From JANXMY01 sp964251675 (lineage in GTDB: Bacteria > Armatimonadota > Armatimonadia > Armatimonadales > Capsulimonadaceae): 64,000 nucleotides of DNA. The stretch spans positions 1 through 64,000 of the forward strand of contig CAXUKS010000003.1 of assembly GCA_964251675.1 (NCBI GenBank), written 5' to 3'. Under the pieces are notes generated by a model. It was not told where the DNA came from and ran no database searches. It worked only from the letters and a program-made list of their open reading frames with translations. Below, in pieces: positions 9,436 to 17,662 of the stretch; within the stretch, counting starts at the first letter, position 1; every line of letters starts with the position of its first letter. A program made the translations under genes and the position numbers.

Positions 9436-9630
9436 ATTCCGTGGCTGAGGGGCGCAGACGCCGAACGTCCCTGCGGGACGGCAAGGCCGATACTAATTAG
9501 CTTCTCTGTTTAGCTTCTCTGTTTAGCTTCTCTGTATTTTGTCCCGCAGGGACATTCAGCCGCAGGCTCCCCAGCCATGCATTTCAATGCGTGGCACTTC
9601 AATGCGTGGCACTTCAATGCGTGGTTTCCA
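9425..9630. repeat. REP-like element A with tandem repeats
   Basis: Begins with the hairpin CCACGGAAT/ATTCCGTGG (9425-9444). It continues with GGCTGAGGGG..GTCCCTGCGGGAC, answered at the far end by GTCCCGCAGGGACATTCAGCC..CTCCCCAGCC, and ends with CATTTCAATGCGTGG. The middle holds about three copies of TTAGCTTCTCTGT, and the right end three copies of a 15-base unit ACTTCAATGCGTGGC. A closely related element lies at 21836-22060 beside an IS200-type transposase remnant, as expected for repeats moved by such enzymes. Confidence 0.75.
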
Positions 9631-9641
9631 TATCCTGTCAC

Positions 9642-9680
9642 AAAAAAAGGCCGCGCCTCTCGCTGAGAGGCGCGGCCTTT
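9642..9680 (-). terminator. Intrinsic terminator of the SUF operon
   Basis: Perfect GC-rich stem GGCCGCGCCTCTC / GAGAGGCGCGGCC with loop GCT. Read on the minus strand it is followed by seven Ts and sits 17 bases past the last suf gene. It could also stop rightward transcription. Confidence 0.85.
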
Positions 9681-9696
9681 GTCGTTTAGTAAGTTG

Positions 9697-10044
9697 CTAC
9701 TTTGGCGTGAACGAGGTCCCGCAGCCGCAGCTTTTCTGGACGTTGGGGTTGAGGTACTTCCAGCCGCCTTCTAAAAGATTAGCGGTGCTGTAGTCCAGCG
9801 TCATGCCGGAGATAAACTCGGCGCTGCGGGGGTCTACCAGAACGGTCACGCCATCGACATCGTAGACCGTGTCGGTCGGGCGGGGGGCGGGTTCCAGCCC
9901 TAAAATATAGGATAGGCCGGAGCAACCGCCGCCTTTGACGCCGACGCGCAGCTTCAGGGTGTCGTCGTTCTTTTTGGCCCGCAGGCGCTTGACCTGGGCG
10001 ACCGCCGCCGGGGTCAGAGTCACGGGGTATTCTTGCGTTTCCAT
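9697..10044 (-). CDS. sufA: HesB/IscA-family Fe-S carrier, last gene of SUF operon
   Basis: 115 residues. A-type carriers accept Fe-S clusters from the SufBCD scaffold and pass them to apoproteins. The three conserved cysteines are present: one in GGGCSGLSY near residue 44 and two in the C-terminal SCGCG. The ATG at 10044 was chosen over one nine residues upstream because it matches the usual METQ-type short N terminus. It lies 13 bp after sufT and is followed by the operon terminator. ErpA-like naming is equally possible. Confidence 0.85.
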   Translation of the reverse strand: METQEYPVTLTPAAVAQVKRLRAKKNDDTLKLRVGVKGGGCSGLSYILGLEPAPRPTDTVYDVDGVTVLVDPRSAEFISGMTLDYSTANLLEGGWKYLNPNVQKSCGCGTSFTPK

Positions 10045-10057
10045 AGTGCGCTCTCTT

Positions 10058-10390
10058 TCAGAAAAAGCCAAGTTCTAATTTGGCTTCTTCGCTCATCCGG
10101 TCCATGCTCCACGCAGGCTCCCAGATCAAATCCACGGTGACGTCATGCACACCGGGGACGCCGCGCACGGCCTGCTCCACTTCGCCGGGCAGGGTTCCCG
10201 CGACGGGGCAGGCGGGGGATGTCAGGGTCATGTCAATATCCACAACGCCGTATTCGTCGACATGGATGTCGTAAATCAGGCCCAGCTCATAGATGTTGAC
10301 GGGGATTTCCGGGTCATAGACTTCGCGCAGGGCTTCAATGACTTCGGCCTCAATCACAAGCGGATACACTTTTTCGGCAGTTGCACTCAT
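10058..10390 (-). CDS. sufT: SufT / MIP18-family assembly factor
   Basis: 110 residues of the DUF59 (MIP18) family: the N-terminal helix (VIEALREVYDPEIPVNIYELGLIY) is diagnostic, followed by TLTSPACP with the conserved cysteine. These proteins help mature Fe-S proteins, and standalone copies in SUF operons are called SufT. Its ATG overlaps the sufE stop by four bases, so translation is coupled. Placement between sufE and sufA supports the call. Confidence 0.88.
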   Translation of the reverse strand: MSATAEKVYPLVIEAEVIEALREVYDPEIPVNIYELGLIYDIHVDEYGVVDIDMTLTSPACPVAGTLPGEVEQAVRGVPGVHDVTVDLIWEPAWSMDRMSEEAKLELGFF

Positions 10391-10818
10391 AGTTGTTCTC
10401 CAAGCAGATGCTTCGCATCGCCGCGCATTCGCTGTATCACGGCCTGCAGGCCATTGGACCGGCCCGGCGAGATATGCTGGCTCATGCCGATCCGTTCAAT
10501 AAAATCAGGCGGCGTCCCAGCGATTTCGGCGGCGGTCCGGCCCGAATATACGCCGACGGCTAGGGCAATCAGCCCTTTGGGGATGAGGGCATCGCTGTCG
10601 GCTTCAAAATAAAGCCGGTCCGCCTCGGCGCGGGAATGCACCCAGACCTGCGACTGACAGCCGCGCACTTTGTTGGCCTCAACGTGCAGCGCGGCCGGCA
10701 TCGGCGGCAGTTTTTTGGCAAGGTCGATAATGTACTGGTTCCGCATATCGGCGTCGTCGCCGAACAGCTCAAACTCTTCGACGATTTCGTCCTGCGCTTC
10801 TTCAATCGTTTTGGGCAT
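10387..10818 (-). CDS. sufE: SufE sulfur acceptor
   Basis: 143 residues. SufE takes persulfide sulfur from SufS and stimulates it. The acceptor cysteine lies in KVRGCQSQVWV near residue 54, and the rest (FELFGDDADMRNQYIIDLAKKLPPMP, YSGRTAAEI) fits the family. It is separated from sufS by a 92-bp palindromic element, so the upstream half of the operon could be partly insulated from it. Confidence 0.9.
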   Translation of the reverse strand: MPKTIEEAQDEIVEEFELFGDDADMRNQYIIDLAKKLPPMPAALHVEANKVRGCQSQVWVHSRAEADRLYFEADSDALIPKGLIALAVGVYSGRTAAEIAGTPPDFIERIGMSQHISPGRSNGLQAVIQRMRGDAKHLLGEQL

Positions 10819-10848
10819 GGTTTGTGTTTTCTAGCAAGAGACACAGGA

Positions 10849-10940
10849 GGCCCCCCCGCCCCAATAATGGGGAGCCGGACAAAGAGCACAAAGCCTTTGC
10901 CTAACTCTCTGGTTCCCCCATTATTGGGGGCTAGGGGGTC
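10849..10940. repeat. Post-stop palindromic element, copy 2
   Basis: Left arm GGCCCCCCCGCCCC-AATAAT-GGGG-AGCCGGA, right arm TCTGGTTCCCCC-ATTATT-GGGGGCTAGGGGG. It begins immediately after the sufS stop codon (minus strand) and fills most of the gap to sufE. The core allele matches copies 1 and 6. Confidence 0.85.
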
Positions 10941-12182
10941 TTACTCCCCCAGCATCCGCTTGACTTTGTGCAGGCCGGTCACCAGCGCGTCGATCTCGTC
11001 CGTCGTGTTGTAGAGCGCGAGCGAGGCGCGGACAGTGGCCGGAACGCCGAACTCCTGCATGACCGGATGGGCGCAGTGCTGCCCGGTGCGAACGGCGATG
11101 CCCTGCGTGTCTAGAAGCGTGCCGACATCATAGGCCGCCGCGCTGCCGAGGGTGAACGAGAAGACGCTGGCTTTGTTCGGGGCCGTGCCGATCATCCGCA
11201 GGCCAGGCACGGCGGTCAGCGCCTCGGTCCCGTAGGCGGTCAGCGTATGCTCATAAACGGCCAAGTTGTCCATGCCGAGGGCGCTGAGATAGTCCACAGC
11301 GGCTCCCAAGCCGATAGCCCCGGCGATATGCGGCGTGCCTGCCTCAAACTTATAGGGAATATCGGCGTAGGTTGTTTTCTCAAATGACACTGTGGCAATC
11401 ATATCTCCCCCACCCTGCCAGGGCGGCATGGCCTCCAGGAAGGCCCGCTTGCCGTACAAAATGCCGATGCCTGTGGGGCCGTAGAGCTTGTGTCCTGAAA
11501 ACACCAGGAAGTCGGCATCCAGTTCCTGCACATCAATCGGCAGGTGGTACGCCGACTGGGCAGCGTCCACCAGAACGGGAATGCCGCGAACGTGAGCCTG
11601 TGCAATCACCTCTTTGACCGGGTTCACCGTGCCCAATGCGTTGGACATCTGCACGATGCCGACAAACTTGGTGCGGTCATTGAGAAGCTCTGCGTACTTG
11701 TCCATTCGCAGCACACCGTCGGCATCAAAGGGGATGACGCGAAGCACGGCCCCTTTTTCCTCGCACAGCATCTGCCACGGGATAATGTTGCAGTGATGCT
11801 CCATCGCCGAGATGATAATTTCATCGCCTGCCGTGATGTTCCTGCGGCCCCATGTCTGCGCGATTAAATTCACGCCTTCCGTGGCGTTGCGGACATAGAT
11901 GATCTCATGCGGGTCATCGGCATTGATAAACGCTGCCACTTTGACCCGTGCGGCTTCATATGCCCGCGTTGCCAACTCACTCAGCAGGTGCGTCGAGCGG
12001 TGAATATTCGAGTTGTAGTCGGCGTAATAGTCGGCCATCGCATTCAGCACGCTTTGCGGCTTCTGCGTCGTGGCGGCGTTGTCTAGATAGACCAGCGGCT
12101 TGCCATGCACCTGCCGGTGCAGGATGGGGAAGTCTTCGCGGACGCGCTGAACATCATAGGGTGTTTGGATTTGCGTTGGCAT
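10941..12182 (-). CDS. sufS: SufS cysteine desulfurase
   Basis: 413 residues of the group II (SufS/CsdA) PLP enzymes that mobilise sulfur from cysteine. Seen: YLDNAATTQKP near residue 28, the PLP-contact segment AMEHHCNIIPWQ, the Schiff-base lysine in FSGHKLYGPTG, and the catalytic cysteine in VRTGQHCAHPVM. The ATG at 12182 (MPTQIQTPYDV) gives the usual length; a frame extending upstream to 12506 runs through the palindromic element and sufD and was rejected. It is flanked on both sides by copies of the same palindrome. Confidence 0.93.
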   Translation of the reverse strand: MPTQIQTPYDVQRVREDFPILHRQVHGKPLVYLDNAATTQKPQSVLNAMADYYADYNSNIHRSTHLLSELATRAYEAARVKVAAFINADDPHEIIYVRNATEGVNLIAQTWGRRNITAGDEIIISAMEHHCNIIPWQMLCEEKGAVLRVIPFDADGVLRMDKYAELLNDRTKFVGIVQMSNALGTVNPVKEVIAQAHVRGIPVLVDAAQSAYHLPIDVQELDADFLVFSGHKLYGPTGIGILYGKRAFLEAMPPWQGGGDMIATVSFEKTTYADIPYKFEAGTPHIAGAIGLGAAVDYLSALGMDNLAVYEHTLTAYGTEALTAVPGLRMIGTAPNKASVFSFTLGSAAAYDVGTLLDTQGIAVRTGQHCAHPVMQEFGVPATVRASLALYNTTDEIDALVTGLHKVKRMLGE

Positions 12183-12207
12183 AGCGATACGTTTCTGTAA
12201 GAACGAA

Positions 12208-12300
12208 GGCCCCCCGCCCCAATTCTGGGGAGCCAGACAGTTAGAAGGTGGCCTTCCGGCTCTTTTCCGGTTCCCCCAGAATTGGGGGCTAGGGGGCCTC
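12208..12300. repeat. Post-stop palindromic element, copy 3
   Basis: Left arm GGCCCCCCGCCCC-AATTCT-GGGG-AGCCAGA, right arm CCGGTTCCCCC-AGAATT-GGGGGCTAGGGGGCC. It starts within a few bases of the sufD stop (minus strand). The core differs from copy 2 but its two arms remain complementary. Confidence 0.85.
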
Positions 12301-12301
12301 T

Positions 12302-13642
12302 TCACACCACTCCGGTCAGTGCCCGGTCGGCCAGAAGCACCTGGTCTAATTGAGCACGGATGGCGTCGATTTTGATGCGGCTGACAATGTCGCTGGCGAA
12401 GGCATAGGTCAAGAGAGCGCGAGCCTGGTCTTTCGGAATGCCCCGCGCCTGCAAATAGAACTGCGCTTCGGCAGAAAGCTGGCCGATAGTCGCGCCGTGC
12501 GTGCATTTCACGTCGTCCGCGAAGATTTCAAGCTGGGGCTTGGTGTCAATCTGCGCGGTCGGCGACAGCAGCAGGGTCTGGTTGGTCTGCTTGGCATCGG
12601 TCTTCTGGGCATCTTCGCGGACGAAGATTTTGCCGTTGAACACGCCGCGTGACTGGTCATCCAGGATGCCCTTGTAAATCTCGTGTGAGTTGCAGTGTGG
12701 CAGGGCATGGTCAATCGCCGTATGGTTGTCGATCACCTGCTTGCCCTTCCCTAAATAAACACCGTTCAAGGTGCATTCGATCCCCTCACCGCCCAGATAG
12801 GCATTGGCATCGTTGCGGACCAGCAGGCCGCCTAGCCCGACGGAATGGCTGGAAAAGTTCGTGGTTTTCGCTAAATCCAGTGCCATTGTCGCCACATGAA
12901 AGGCTTTCAGGCTCTCGCGCTGCACTTTGTAGTGGTCTAAAATGGCGTTCTCGCGGGCGATCACTTCGGTCACGGCATTGGTGAAGTATATGCCATCAGC
13001 GGTCCCGGAGTAACTTTCCACCAGCGTCGCCTGGCTGTTCTCTTCGGCGACAATCAGCGTGCGCGGGTGCGACACGGTAGGGCCGCCGTGGGACGCGGAT
13101 ACAAACAGCAGGTGAATAGGGGCTTCAATCACAGCGTTGCGGGCGATCTGCACGAACGCACCGTCTTCCAGCGCCGCCGTGTTCAGGGCCACAAACGCCT
13201 GCGAGTCCGGCGCGGCATACTTGCCCAAATGCGCCTCAACCACCGCCGCGTTATCTGCCATCGCCTGTGCCAGCGTGGACACGGTGACGCCCGCCGGGAA
13301 CTCGCTGGAAGACAGATCGGCCTGAAAGTGGCCGTTGACAAACACAAGCTGCGTGCCGTCCATGCCGTCATAGGTGTACGCCGCAAGCGCGTCTGCCGTC
13401 AGTGTGCTGTCGGTTTTGGTCGCCAGCGTAAATGGCGTCTCGGCAATTGGCGAGACATTGGTGAAGCGCCATTCTTCATCGCGCCGGGTGGGGAAGCCCG
13501 CCGACGCGAAATGGGCCGCGCCCGTGCCGCGCAGACCGCGCAGCCAGTCCGGGCCAGGGGCATCGCTGCCGCTGTCCGTGCCGGTAAAGTCGCGCAGGTA
13601 GCTGTTGACATTGGTGAGAGTTTCGTTCATGGTTGCAGTCAT
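12302..13642 (-). CDS. sufD: SufD scaffold subunit
   Basis: 446 residues of the SufB/SufD beta-helix family. The N-terminal RRDEEWRFTNVSPI and C-terminal HGATIGQLSAEAQFYLQARGIPKDQARALL are typical, the latter containing the conserved cluster-binding region near C/H residues (KCTHGAT). Together with SufB and SufC it forms the Fe-S scaffold. Its ATG overlaps the sufC stop by one base (TAATG), a tight coupling. A second ATG four codons in is also possible. Confidence 0.92.
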   Translation of the reverse strand: MTATMNETLTNVNSYLRDFTGTDSGSDAPGPDWLRGLRGTGAAHFASAGFPTRRDEEWRFTNVSPIAETPFTLATKTDSTLTADALAAYTYDGMDGTQLVFVNGHFQADLSSSEFPAGVTVSTLAQAMADNAAVVEAHLGKYAAPDSQAFVALNTAALEDGAFVQIARNAVIEAPIHLLFVSASHGGPTVSHPRTLIVAEENSQATLVESYSGTADGIYFTNAVTEVIARENAILDHYKVQRESLKAFHVATMALDLAKTTNFSSHSVGLGGLLVRNDANAYLGGEGIECTLNGVYLGKGKQVIDNHTAIDHALPHCNSHEIYKGILDDQSRGVFNGKIFVREDAQKTDAKQTNQTLLLSPTAQIDTKPQLEIFADDVKCTHGATIGQLSAEAQFYLQARGIPKDQARALLTYAFASDIVSRIKIDAIRAQLDQVLLADRALTGVV

Positions 13643-14397
13643 TAGGCAGTCTCGCCTTCCAGCCAGCCGTAGCCCTTTTCTTCCAGCTCCAGCGCCAGCT
13701 CTTTGCCGCCGGACTTGACGATGCGCCCGCCCGAGAGAACGTGAACAAAGTCAGGGATAATATAGTTCAGCAGCCGCTGATAATGCGTGACCACAATTAC
13801 CGCCCGCTCCGGCGTCCGCAGGGCGTTGACGCCCTCCGCAACCGCCTGCAGGGCGTCAATATCCAGCCCTGAGTCGGTCTCATCTAAAATTGCCAGCGTG
13901 GGGTCCAGCACTGCCATCTGGAAAATCTCGTTGCGCTTCTTTTCGCCGCCCGAAAAACCTTCGTTGACGGGCCGGTTCAGCAGGCTCTGGTCAATATGCA
14001 GCACTTTCAGTTTTTCGCGCACCAGGCGCAGAAACTGCGCGGAGTCAAGCTCTGGCTCGCCCCGATGCTTGCGGATCGCGTTCAGCGCGGCTTTCAGGAA
14101 GTAAGTGTTGTTGACACCCGGTATCTCGACGGGGTACTGAAAGGCCAGAAACAGCCCTTCCTGCGCCCGCTCTTCCGGGTCCATGTCCAGAAGGTCTCGG
14201 CCCTGAAACTCGACTTCGCCGCCGGTGACTTCGTAGGCCGACCGCCCGGACAGAACGCCCGCCAGGGTGCTCTTGCCGGAGCCGTTCGGTCCCATAATGG
14301 CGTGGATTTCACCGGGGTTGACCGACAGGCTGATGCCCTTTAAAATCTCTTTTTCTTCGACCCGTGCGTGCAGGTTTTTAATCTCTAACAATGCCAT
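13642..14397 (-). CDS. sufC: SufC ATPase
   Basis: 251 residues of the ABC ATPase that drives the SufBCD scaffold. Walker A GPNGSGKSTLAGVL near residue 36, signature FSGGEKKRNEIFQM, Walker B LAILDETDSGLD, and the H-loop VVTHYQRLL are all intact. It sits after a small gene and the HEPN cassette rather than directly after sufB, which is unusual for a SUF operon. Confidence 0.95.
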   Translation of the reverse strand: MALLEIKNLHARVEEKEILKGISLSVNPGEIHAIMGPNGSGKSTLAGVLSGRSAYEVTGGEVEFQGRDLLDMDPEERAQEGLFLAFQYPVEIPGVNNTYFLKAALNAIRKHRGEPELDSAQFLRLVREKLKVLHIDQSLLNRPVNEGFSGGEKKRNEIFQMAVLDPTLAILDETDSGLDIDALQAVAEGVNALRTPERAVIVVTHYQRLLNYIIPDFVHVLSGGRIVKSGGKELALELEEKGYGWLEGETA

Positions 14398-14427
14398 ACT
14401 TTGTTTTGCCCTCTCCGAGCGTCACTT

Positions 14428-14673
14428 TTAAGAAACTTTGCCTTCGCCGACCACGATTTTGATCTCACGCGGATGCCCGTTCTCGTTCTTGCCTTGCCAG
14501 TGGTGGTCTTTGCCATCATGCCGCCCGCCATGCGCGTGCATGGTGACGCCTTCCGCGTTGGACTTCTTGACCAGTTCCTGGGCTTTGACCTGAGCTTCCT
14601 GCTCGGTGTGGGTGACGACTTCGTGCGCGTGGTCCGGCCACCCGCTGATCTGAATTACATACTTGCTCGCCAT
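14428..14673 (-). CDS. Small His-rich protein in SUF operon
   Basis: 81 residues beginning MASKYVIQISGWPDHAHEVV. A histidine-rich middle (TMHAHGGRHDGKDHHWQGK) could bind metal, but no family is recognised. The ATG at 14673 gives the compact product; upstream codons run into the neighbouring gene. It lies 30 bp before sufC and is probably co-transcribed with it. Any link to iron handling is inference from context. Confidence 0.6.
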   Translation of the reverse strand: MASKYVIQISGWPDHAHEVVTHTEQEAQVKAQELVKKSNAEGVTMHAHGGRHDGKDHHWQGKNENGHPREIKIVVGEGKVS

Positions 14674-14704
14674 TGGTGTGTTTCCTGTTTTGTTTCTATG
14701 TTTA

Positions 14705-15256
14705 TCAGCGACGATCCATCGCAGATATGAAGCTGGATGCCTGTTTGAGCAGCTTTTGAGCAAGGTTGTACGCTCTTGTCACGTCCGCAGAACTGTAAAT
14801 GCCTAGAGCCGCAGGAGCAGTCCAACCGCCCGGTGAGGAGTCATTGAAGGGATATTCCGTGTTTTTGACGAATGTTCCGTCCTCTTTCTGACCGCTAGGA
14901 GCTAAATTGGACAGCCACTCTATGTCCTCTTTTCGCTTTTTCAATCCGCTATCAATCTTTTCAACCCAATTTTTGTCAGCAGATCTCATTCCATTACGAC
15001 GCGAGGCTGCTAGCGCATTCATTTCATGAGTGACTTTATGTTGAGTCGTGCTGATGCGAATGTTCACAATCCCTTGCTTATTCAAGGCGGCAATCATACC
15101 CTTGATTGATTTTTCGGTGACTTGCTGGTATTTGGCAATCGCTTGGCAGTAACTGGAAGCTTTCTTGTAGTCTTTATCGTCTGGAACAACTTGCATTGCC
15201 TGTGCCGCTATCCAATCGGATTTTGCTTGCTCCAGCCATGCTTTCGATTGCTTCAT
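14705..15256 (-). CDS. HEPN-domain protein, possible RNase toxin
   Basis: 183 residues, mainly helical. KAWLEQAKSDWIAAQAM and SYCQAIAKYQQVTEKSIKGMIAAL match the first two helices of HEPN domains, and RISTTQHKVTHEMNAL contains an R-x5-H arrangement like the HEPN RNase motif. HEPN proteins are commonly toxins or nucleotide-binding helpers, normally beside an MNT nucleotidyltransferase; here the partner gene is different. It overlaps that partner by four bases (ATGA) and is embedded between sufB and sufC. Toxin activity is an inference. Confidence 0.6.
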   Translation of the reverse strand: MKQSKAWLEQAKSDWIAAQAMQVVPDDKDYKKASSYCQAIAKYQQVTEKSIKGMIAALNKQGIVNIRISTTQHKVTHEMNALAASRRNGMRSADKNWVEKIDSGLKKRKEDIEWLSNLAPSGQKEDGTFVKNTEYPFNDSSPGGWTAPAALGIYSSADVTRAYNLAQKLLKQASSFISAMDRR

Positions 15257-15684
15257 GCTGCGACCAGCGCCTTTTCTGAAGGCAATCCTAGTTGAACTTG
15301 TGCTTCCTTTGCATCTGGATCGTCAGAACGCTGGTAAATTACCCTGTATCGGTCGCGTGCTATCGCTCCTTGAAGATCACGGATTTCGGCCCAGCCTTCT
15401 TTGACTGCCAGCCGAAATTCAGCCGGATTGGTAAGAGAGAGACGAAGAAGCCTACCTTCGGGTAAATCAATATTTGAGGAAGCCCCAAACTCAATATGGA
15501 AAATCTCCTTGTCTTCGTCCGGCCCACCATAGCCAAAGTTGCGTGCAATCTCGAACAAGCACTCTTGAGTTGGCGCAAGATCAGAGGCATAGTAAATTGC
15601 CAACAGCAAAGGCTCGTCTTCCAGCGCCAGATGATTGTTCCAGACTAAGTCTTTAATCATTTGTTTCTGTTCAGGATAGGGCAT
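15253..15684 (-). CDS. Partner of the HEPN protein, unknown family
   Basis: 143 residues beginning MPYPEQKQMIKDLVW. Recognisable stretches are YYASDLAPTQECLFEIARNFG and RDRYRVIYQRSDDPDAKEAQ, but I cannot assign a family; it does not show the GSxAR..D pattern of MNT nucleotidyltransferases. It lies 27 bp after sufB and overlaps the HEPN gene by four bases, so the two form a cassette read with the SUF operon. An antitoxin-like or regulatory role is inferred only from context. Confidence 0.6.
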   Translation of the reverse strand: MPYPEQKQMIKDLVWNNHLALEDEPLLLAIYYASDLAPTQECLFEIARNFGYGGPDEDKEIFHIEFGASSNIDLPEGRLLRLSLTNPAEFRLAVKEGWAEIRDLQGAIARDRYRVIYQRSDDPDAKEAQVQLGLPSEKALVAA

Positions 15685-15711
15685 CGCTTATTTCTCCTTT
15701 GGCTCTTTATC

Positions 15712-17157
15712 CTACCCAACGCTGCCTTCGAGGCTGACGCCGAGGAGCTTCTGGGCTTCGACGGCAAACTCCATCGGCAGCTCGCGGAAGACTTCTTTGC
15801 AGAAGCCGTTGACGATCATGGAGACGGCGTCTTCGGTGGACAGGCCGCGCTGGTTGCAGTAGAAGATTTGATCTTCGCCAATTTTGGACGTGGACGCCTC
15901 ATGCTCCACGGTCGCGGTCGGGTTCTTGACCTCAATATACGGGAACGTGTGCGCCCCGCAGCGGTCGCCGAGAAGCAGCGAGTCGCACTGCGAGTAGTTG
16001 CGGGCATTGTCCGCGCCGGGGTTGATTTTCACCAGTCCGCGATAGGTGTTCTGGCCTTTACCTGCTGAGATGCCTTTGGAAACAATCGTGCTGCGCGTGT
16101 TCTTGCCCAGATGGATCATCTTCGTGCCGGTGTCGGCCTGCTGGCGGTTGTTGGTCAGCGCCACCGAGTAGAACTCGCCAATGGAGTTGTCGCCCTGCAA
16201 AATGCACGACGGATACTTCCATGTAATCGCGCTGCCCGTTTCCACCTGTGTCCATGAGACTTTGGCGTTGTCACCCTTGCAGATCGCCCGCTTGGTGACA
16301 AAGTTGTAAATGCCGCCGTTGCCGTCCTTATCGCCGGGGTACCAGTTCTGGACGGTCGAATACTTGATCGTCGCGTCCTTCATGGCGACCAGCTCGACGC
16401 AGGCGGCATGAAGCTGGTTTTCATCGCGCATCGGCGCGGTGCAGCCTTCTAAATAAGAAACGTAGCCACCCTCATCGCAGATGATCAGCGTCCGCTCAAA
16501 CTGCCCAGTGTTTGCGGCATTAATGCGGAAGTACGTGGAAAGTTCCATCGGGCAGCGGACGCCCTTCGGGATATAGCAGAACGAGCCATCAGTGAAGACC
16601 GCCGAGTTCAGCGTGGCAAAGTAGTTGTCCGAGTAGGGAATGACTGAGCCGAGGTACTGCCGTACCAATTCGGGGTAGTCTTTCACGGCCTCGGAGAACG
16701 AGCAGAAGATGATGCCCTTCTCGGCCAGTGCGCCCTTGAATGTGGTCGTGACCGAGACGCTGTCAAAGACGGCATCCACGGCGACATTGGACAGCCGCTT
16801 CTGCTCTTTGAGCGAGATGCCGAGCTTGTCGTAAATCGCCAGCATCTCCGGGTCCACTTCGTCGAGGCTGTTCAGGACTTTCTTGGGCTTAGGCGCGGAG
16901 AAGTACGCAATGGCCTGGTAGTCAATCGGCTTGACATTGACATTGTGCCACAGCGGGTCTTCCATCGTCAGCCAGTGCTTGTAGGCTTTCAGCCGCCATT
17001 CCAGCAGCCACTCCGGCTCCTCTTTCTTGGCGGAAATCATCCGAATGGTGTCTTCGCTTAATCCAATCGGAACGGTCTCAGACTCGACATCGCTGACGAA
17101 GCCGTACTGATATTCTTTGCTCGCAAACTCTTCAATGGTATCGGTAGCCGCAGACAT
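15712..17157 (-). CDS. sufB: SufB scaffold subunit, first gene of SUF operon
   Basis: 481 residues. The central scaffold protein on which clusters form. Conserved blocks include VDAVFDSVSVTTTFK, YFRINAANTGQFERTLII, SYLEGCTAPMRDE with the conserved cysteine, HAACVELVAMKDA, WYPGDKDGNGGIYNFVTKR and the C-terminal YCNQRGL. The ATG at 17157 (MSAATDTIEEF) is chosen; the frame extends upstream through the promoter. Length fits the family. A strong promoter and palindromic operator lie just upstream. Confidence 0.95.
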   Translation of the reverse strand: MSAATDTIEEFASKEYQYGFVSDVESETVPIGLSEDTIRMISAKKEEPEWLLEWRLKAYKHWLTMEDPLWHNVNVKPIDYQAIAYFSAPKPKKVLNSLDEVDPEMLAIYDKLGISLKEQKRLSNVAVDAVFDSVSVTTTFKGALAEKGIIFCSFSEAVKDYPELVRQYLGSVIPYSDNYFATLNSAVFTDGSFCYIPKGVRCPMELSTYFRINAANTGQFERTLIICDEGGYVSYLEGCTAPMRDENQLHAACVELVAMKDATIKYSTVQNWYPGDKDGNGGIYNFVTKRAICKGDNAKVSWTQVETGSAITWKYPSCILQGDNSIGEFYSVALTNNRQQADTGTKMIHLGKNTRSTIVSKGISAGKGQNTYRGLVKINPGADNARNYSQCDSLLLGDRCGAHTFPYIEVKNPTATVEHEASTSKIGEDQIFYCNQRGLSTEDAVSMIVNGFCKEVFRELPMEFAVEAQKLLGVSLEGSVG

Positions 17158-17202
17158 GAGCGATCCTCGTATTTCTAACGTGTGTTTCTTAATAACTGTG
17201 TA

Positions 17203-17253
17203 TGCGACAAAATATGTCGCAAATAGTGTACCCGCTGGCCGGTCCTTTGTCAA
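17203..17253 (-). promoter_or_regulatory. SUF operon promoter with operator
   Basis: On the minus strand a TTGACA (17253-17248) and TACACT (17230-17225) are spaced by exactly 17 bp. A perfect inverted repeat TGCGACA-N5-TGTCGCA (17203-17221) covers the predicted start site, so a dimeric repressor bound there would block initiation. SUF operons are usually under Fe-S or iron-sensing repressors (IscR/SufR/Fur types); the site does not match a motif I can name. Confidence 0.75.
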
Positions 17254-17370
17254 CGACTTCGCCGGGCGCTCAAGCCTGCCGTCAACGTTTGTGTTAGTTT
17301 TACCAGCAGATGTGGAATGTAAGACTGCTGACTTATTGATGTCAGGCACAGCTCCTGACTGAGGACAGAT

Positions 17371-17535
17371 ATGCACACACTGACCGTAGACATCAAGAAC
17401 ACACTGTTGACCCCGCTGATTGCCTTAAGCTGGCTGTCAGTCTGCCTGCTCGTTCTCGGAACGGGTCTGGTTGTATTTGCCTGCCGCCTTTTCCAGATTA
17501 CCCGGCAGGCGCTCCTGCAAATTGTACGGGCTTAA
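17371..17535 (+). CDS. 54-residue single-span membrane peptide
   Basis: A short reading frame with GAGGA five bases before its ATG. It encodes a soluble N-terminal dozen residues (MHTLTVDIKNTLL) and one hydrophobic span (LIALSWLSVCLLVLGTGLVV), then FACRLFQITRQALLQIVRA. The amphipathic C-terminal tail is basic. It diverges from sufB and precedes the CAP-domain gene by ~130 bp. No family recognised; the ribosome-binding site and membrane profile are the evidence. Confidence 0.5.
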   Translation: MHTLTVDIKNTLLTPLIALSWLSVCLLVLGTGLVVFACRLFQITRQALLQIVRA

Positions 17536-17662
17536 CGCCCCCAGAAGGCGGTAAACGTACCGGATTTCCGCCGTTTCCCTTGCAAAACACGCCCGGCCTT
17601 CCGAAGATAAGACTGTCGTTATTTTAACGGCTCTCAAGTCTTCGCTGAGAGGTCGCGCTGCA

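Noticed and set aside
9500..9625. Possible CRISPR array (short direct repeats)
   Set aside because: The TTAGCTTCTCTGT and ACTTCAATGCGTGGC units are adjacent tandem copies without spacers and lie inside a REP-like element.
10941..12506. Extended N terminus of SufS (521 codons)
   Set aside because: The first 108 codons read through a palindromic element and the end of sufD; the conserved start is the ATG at 12182.
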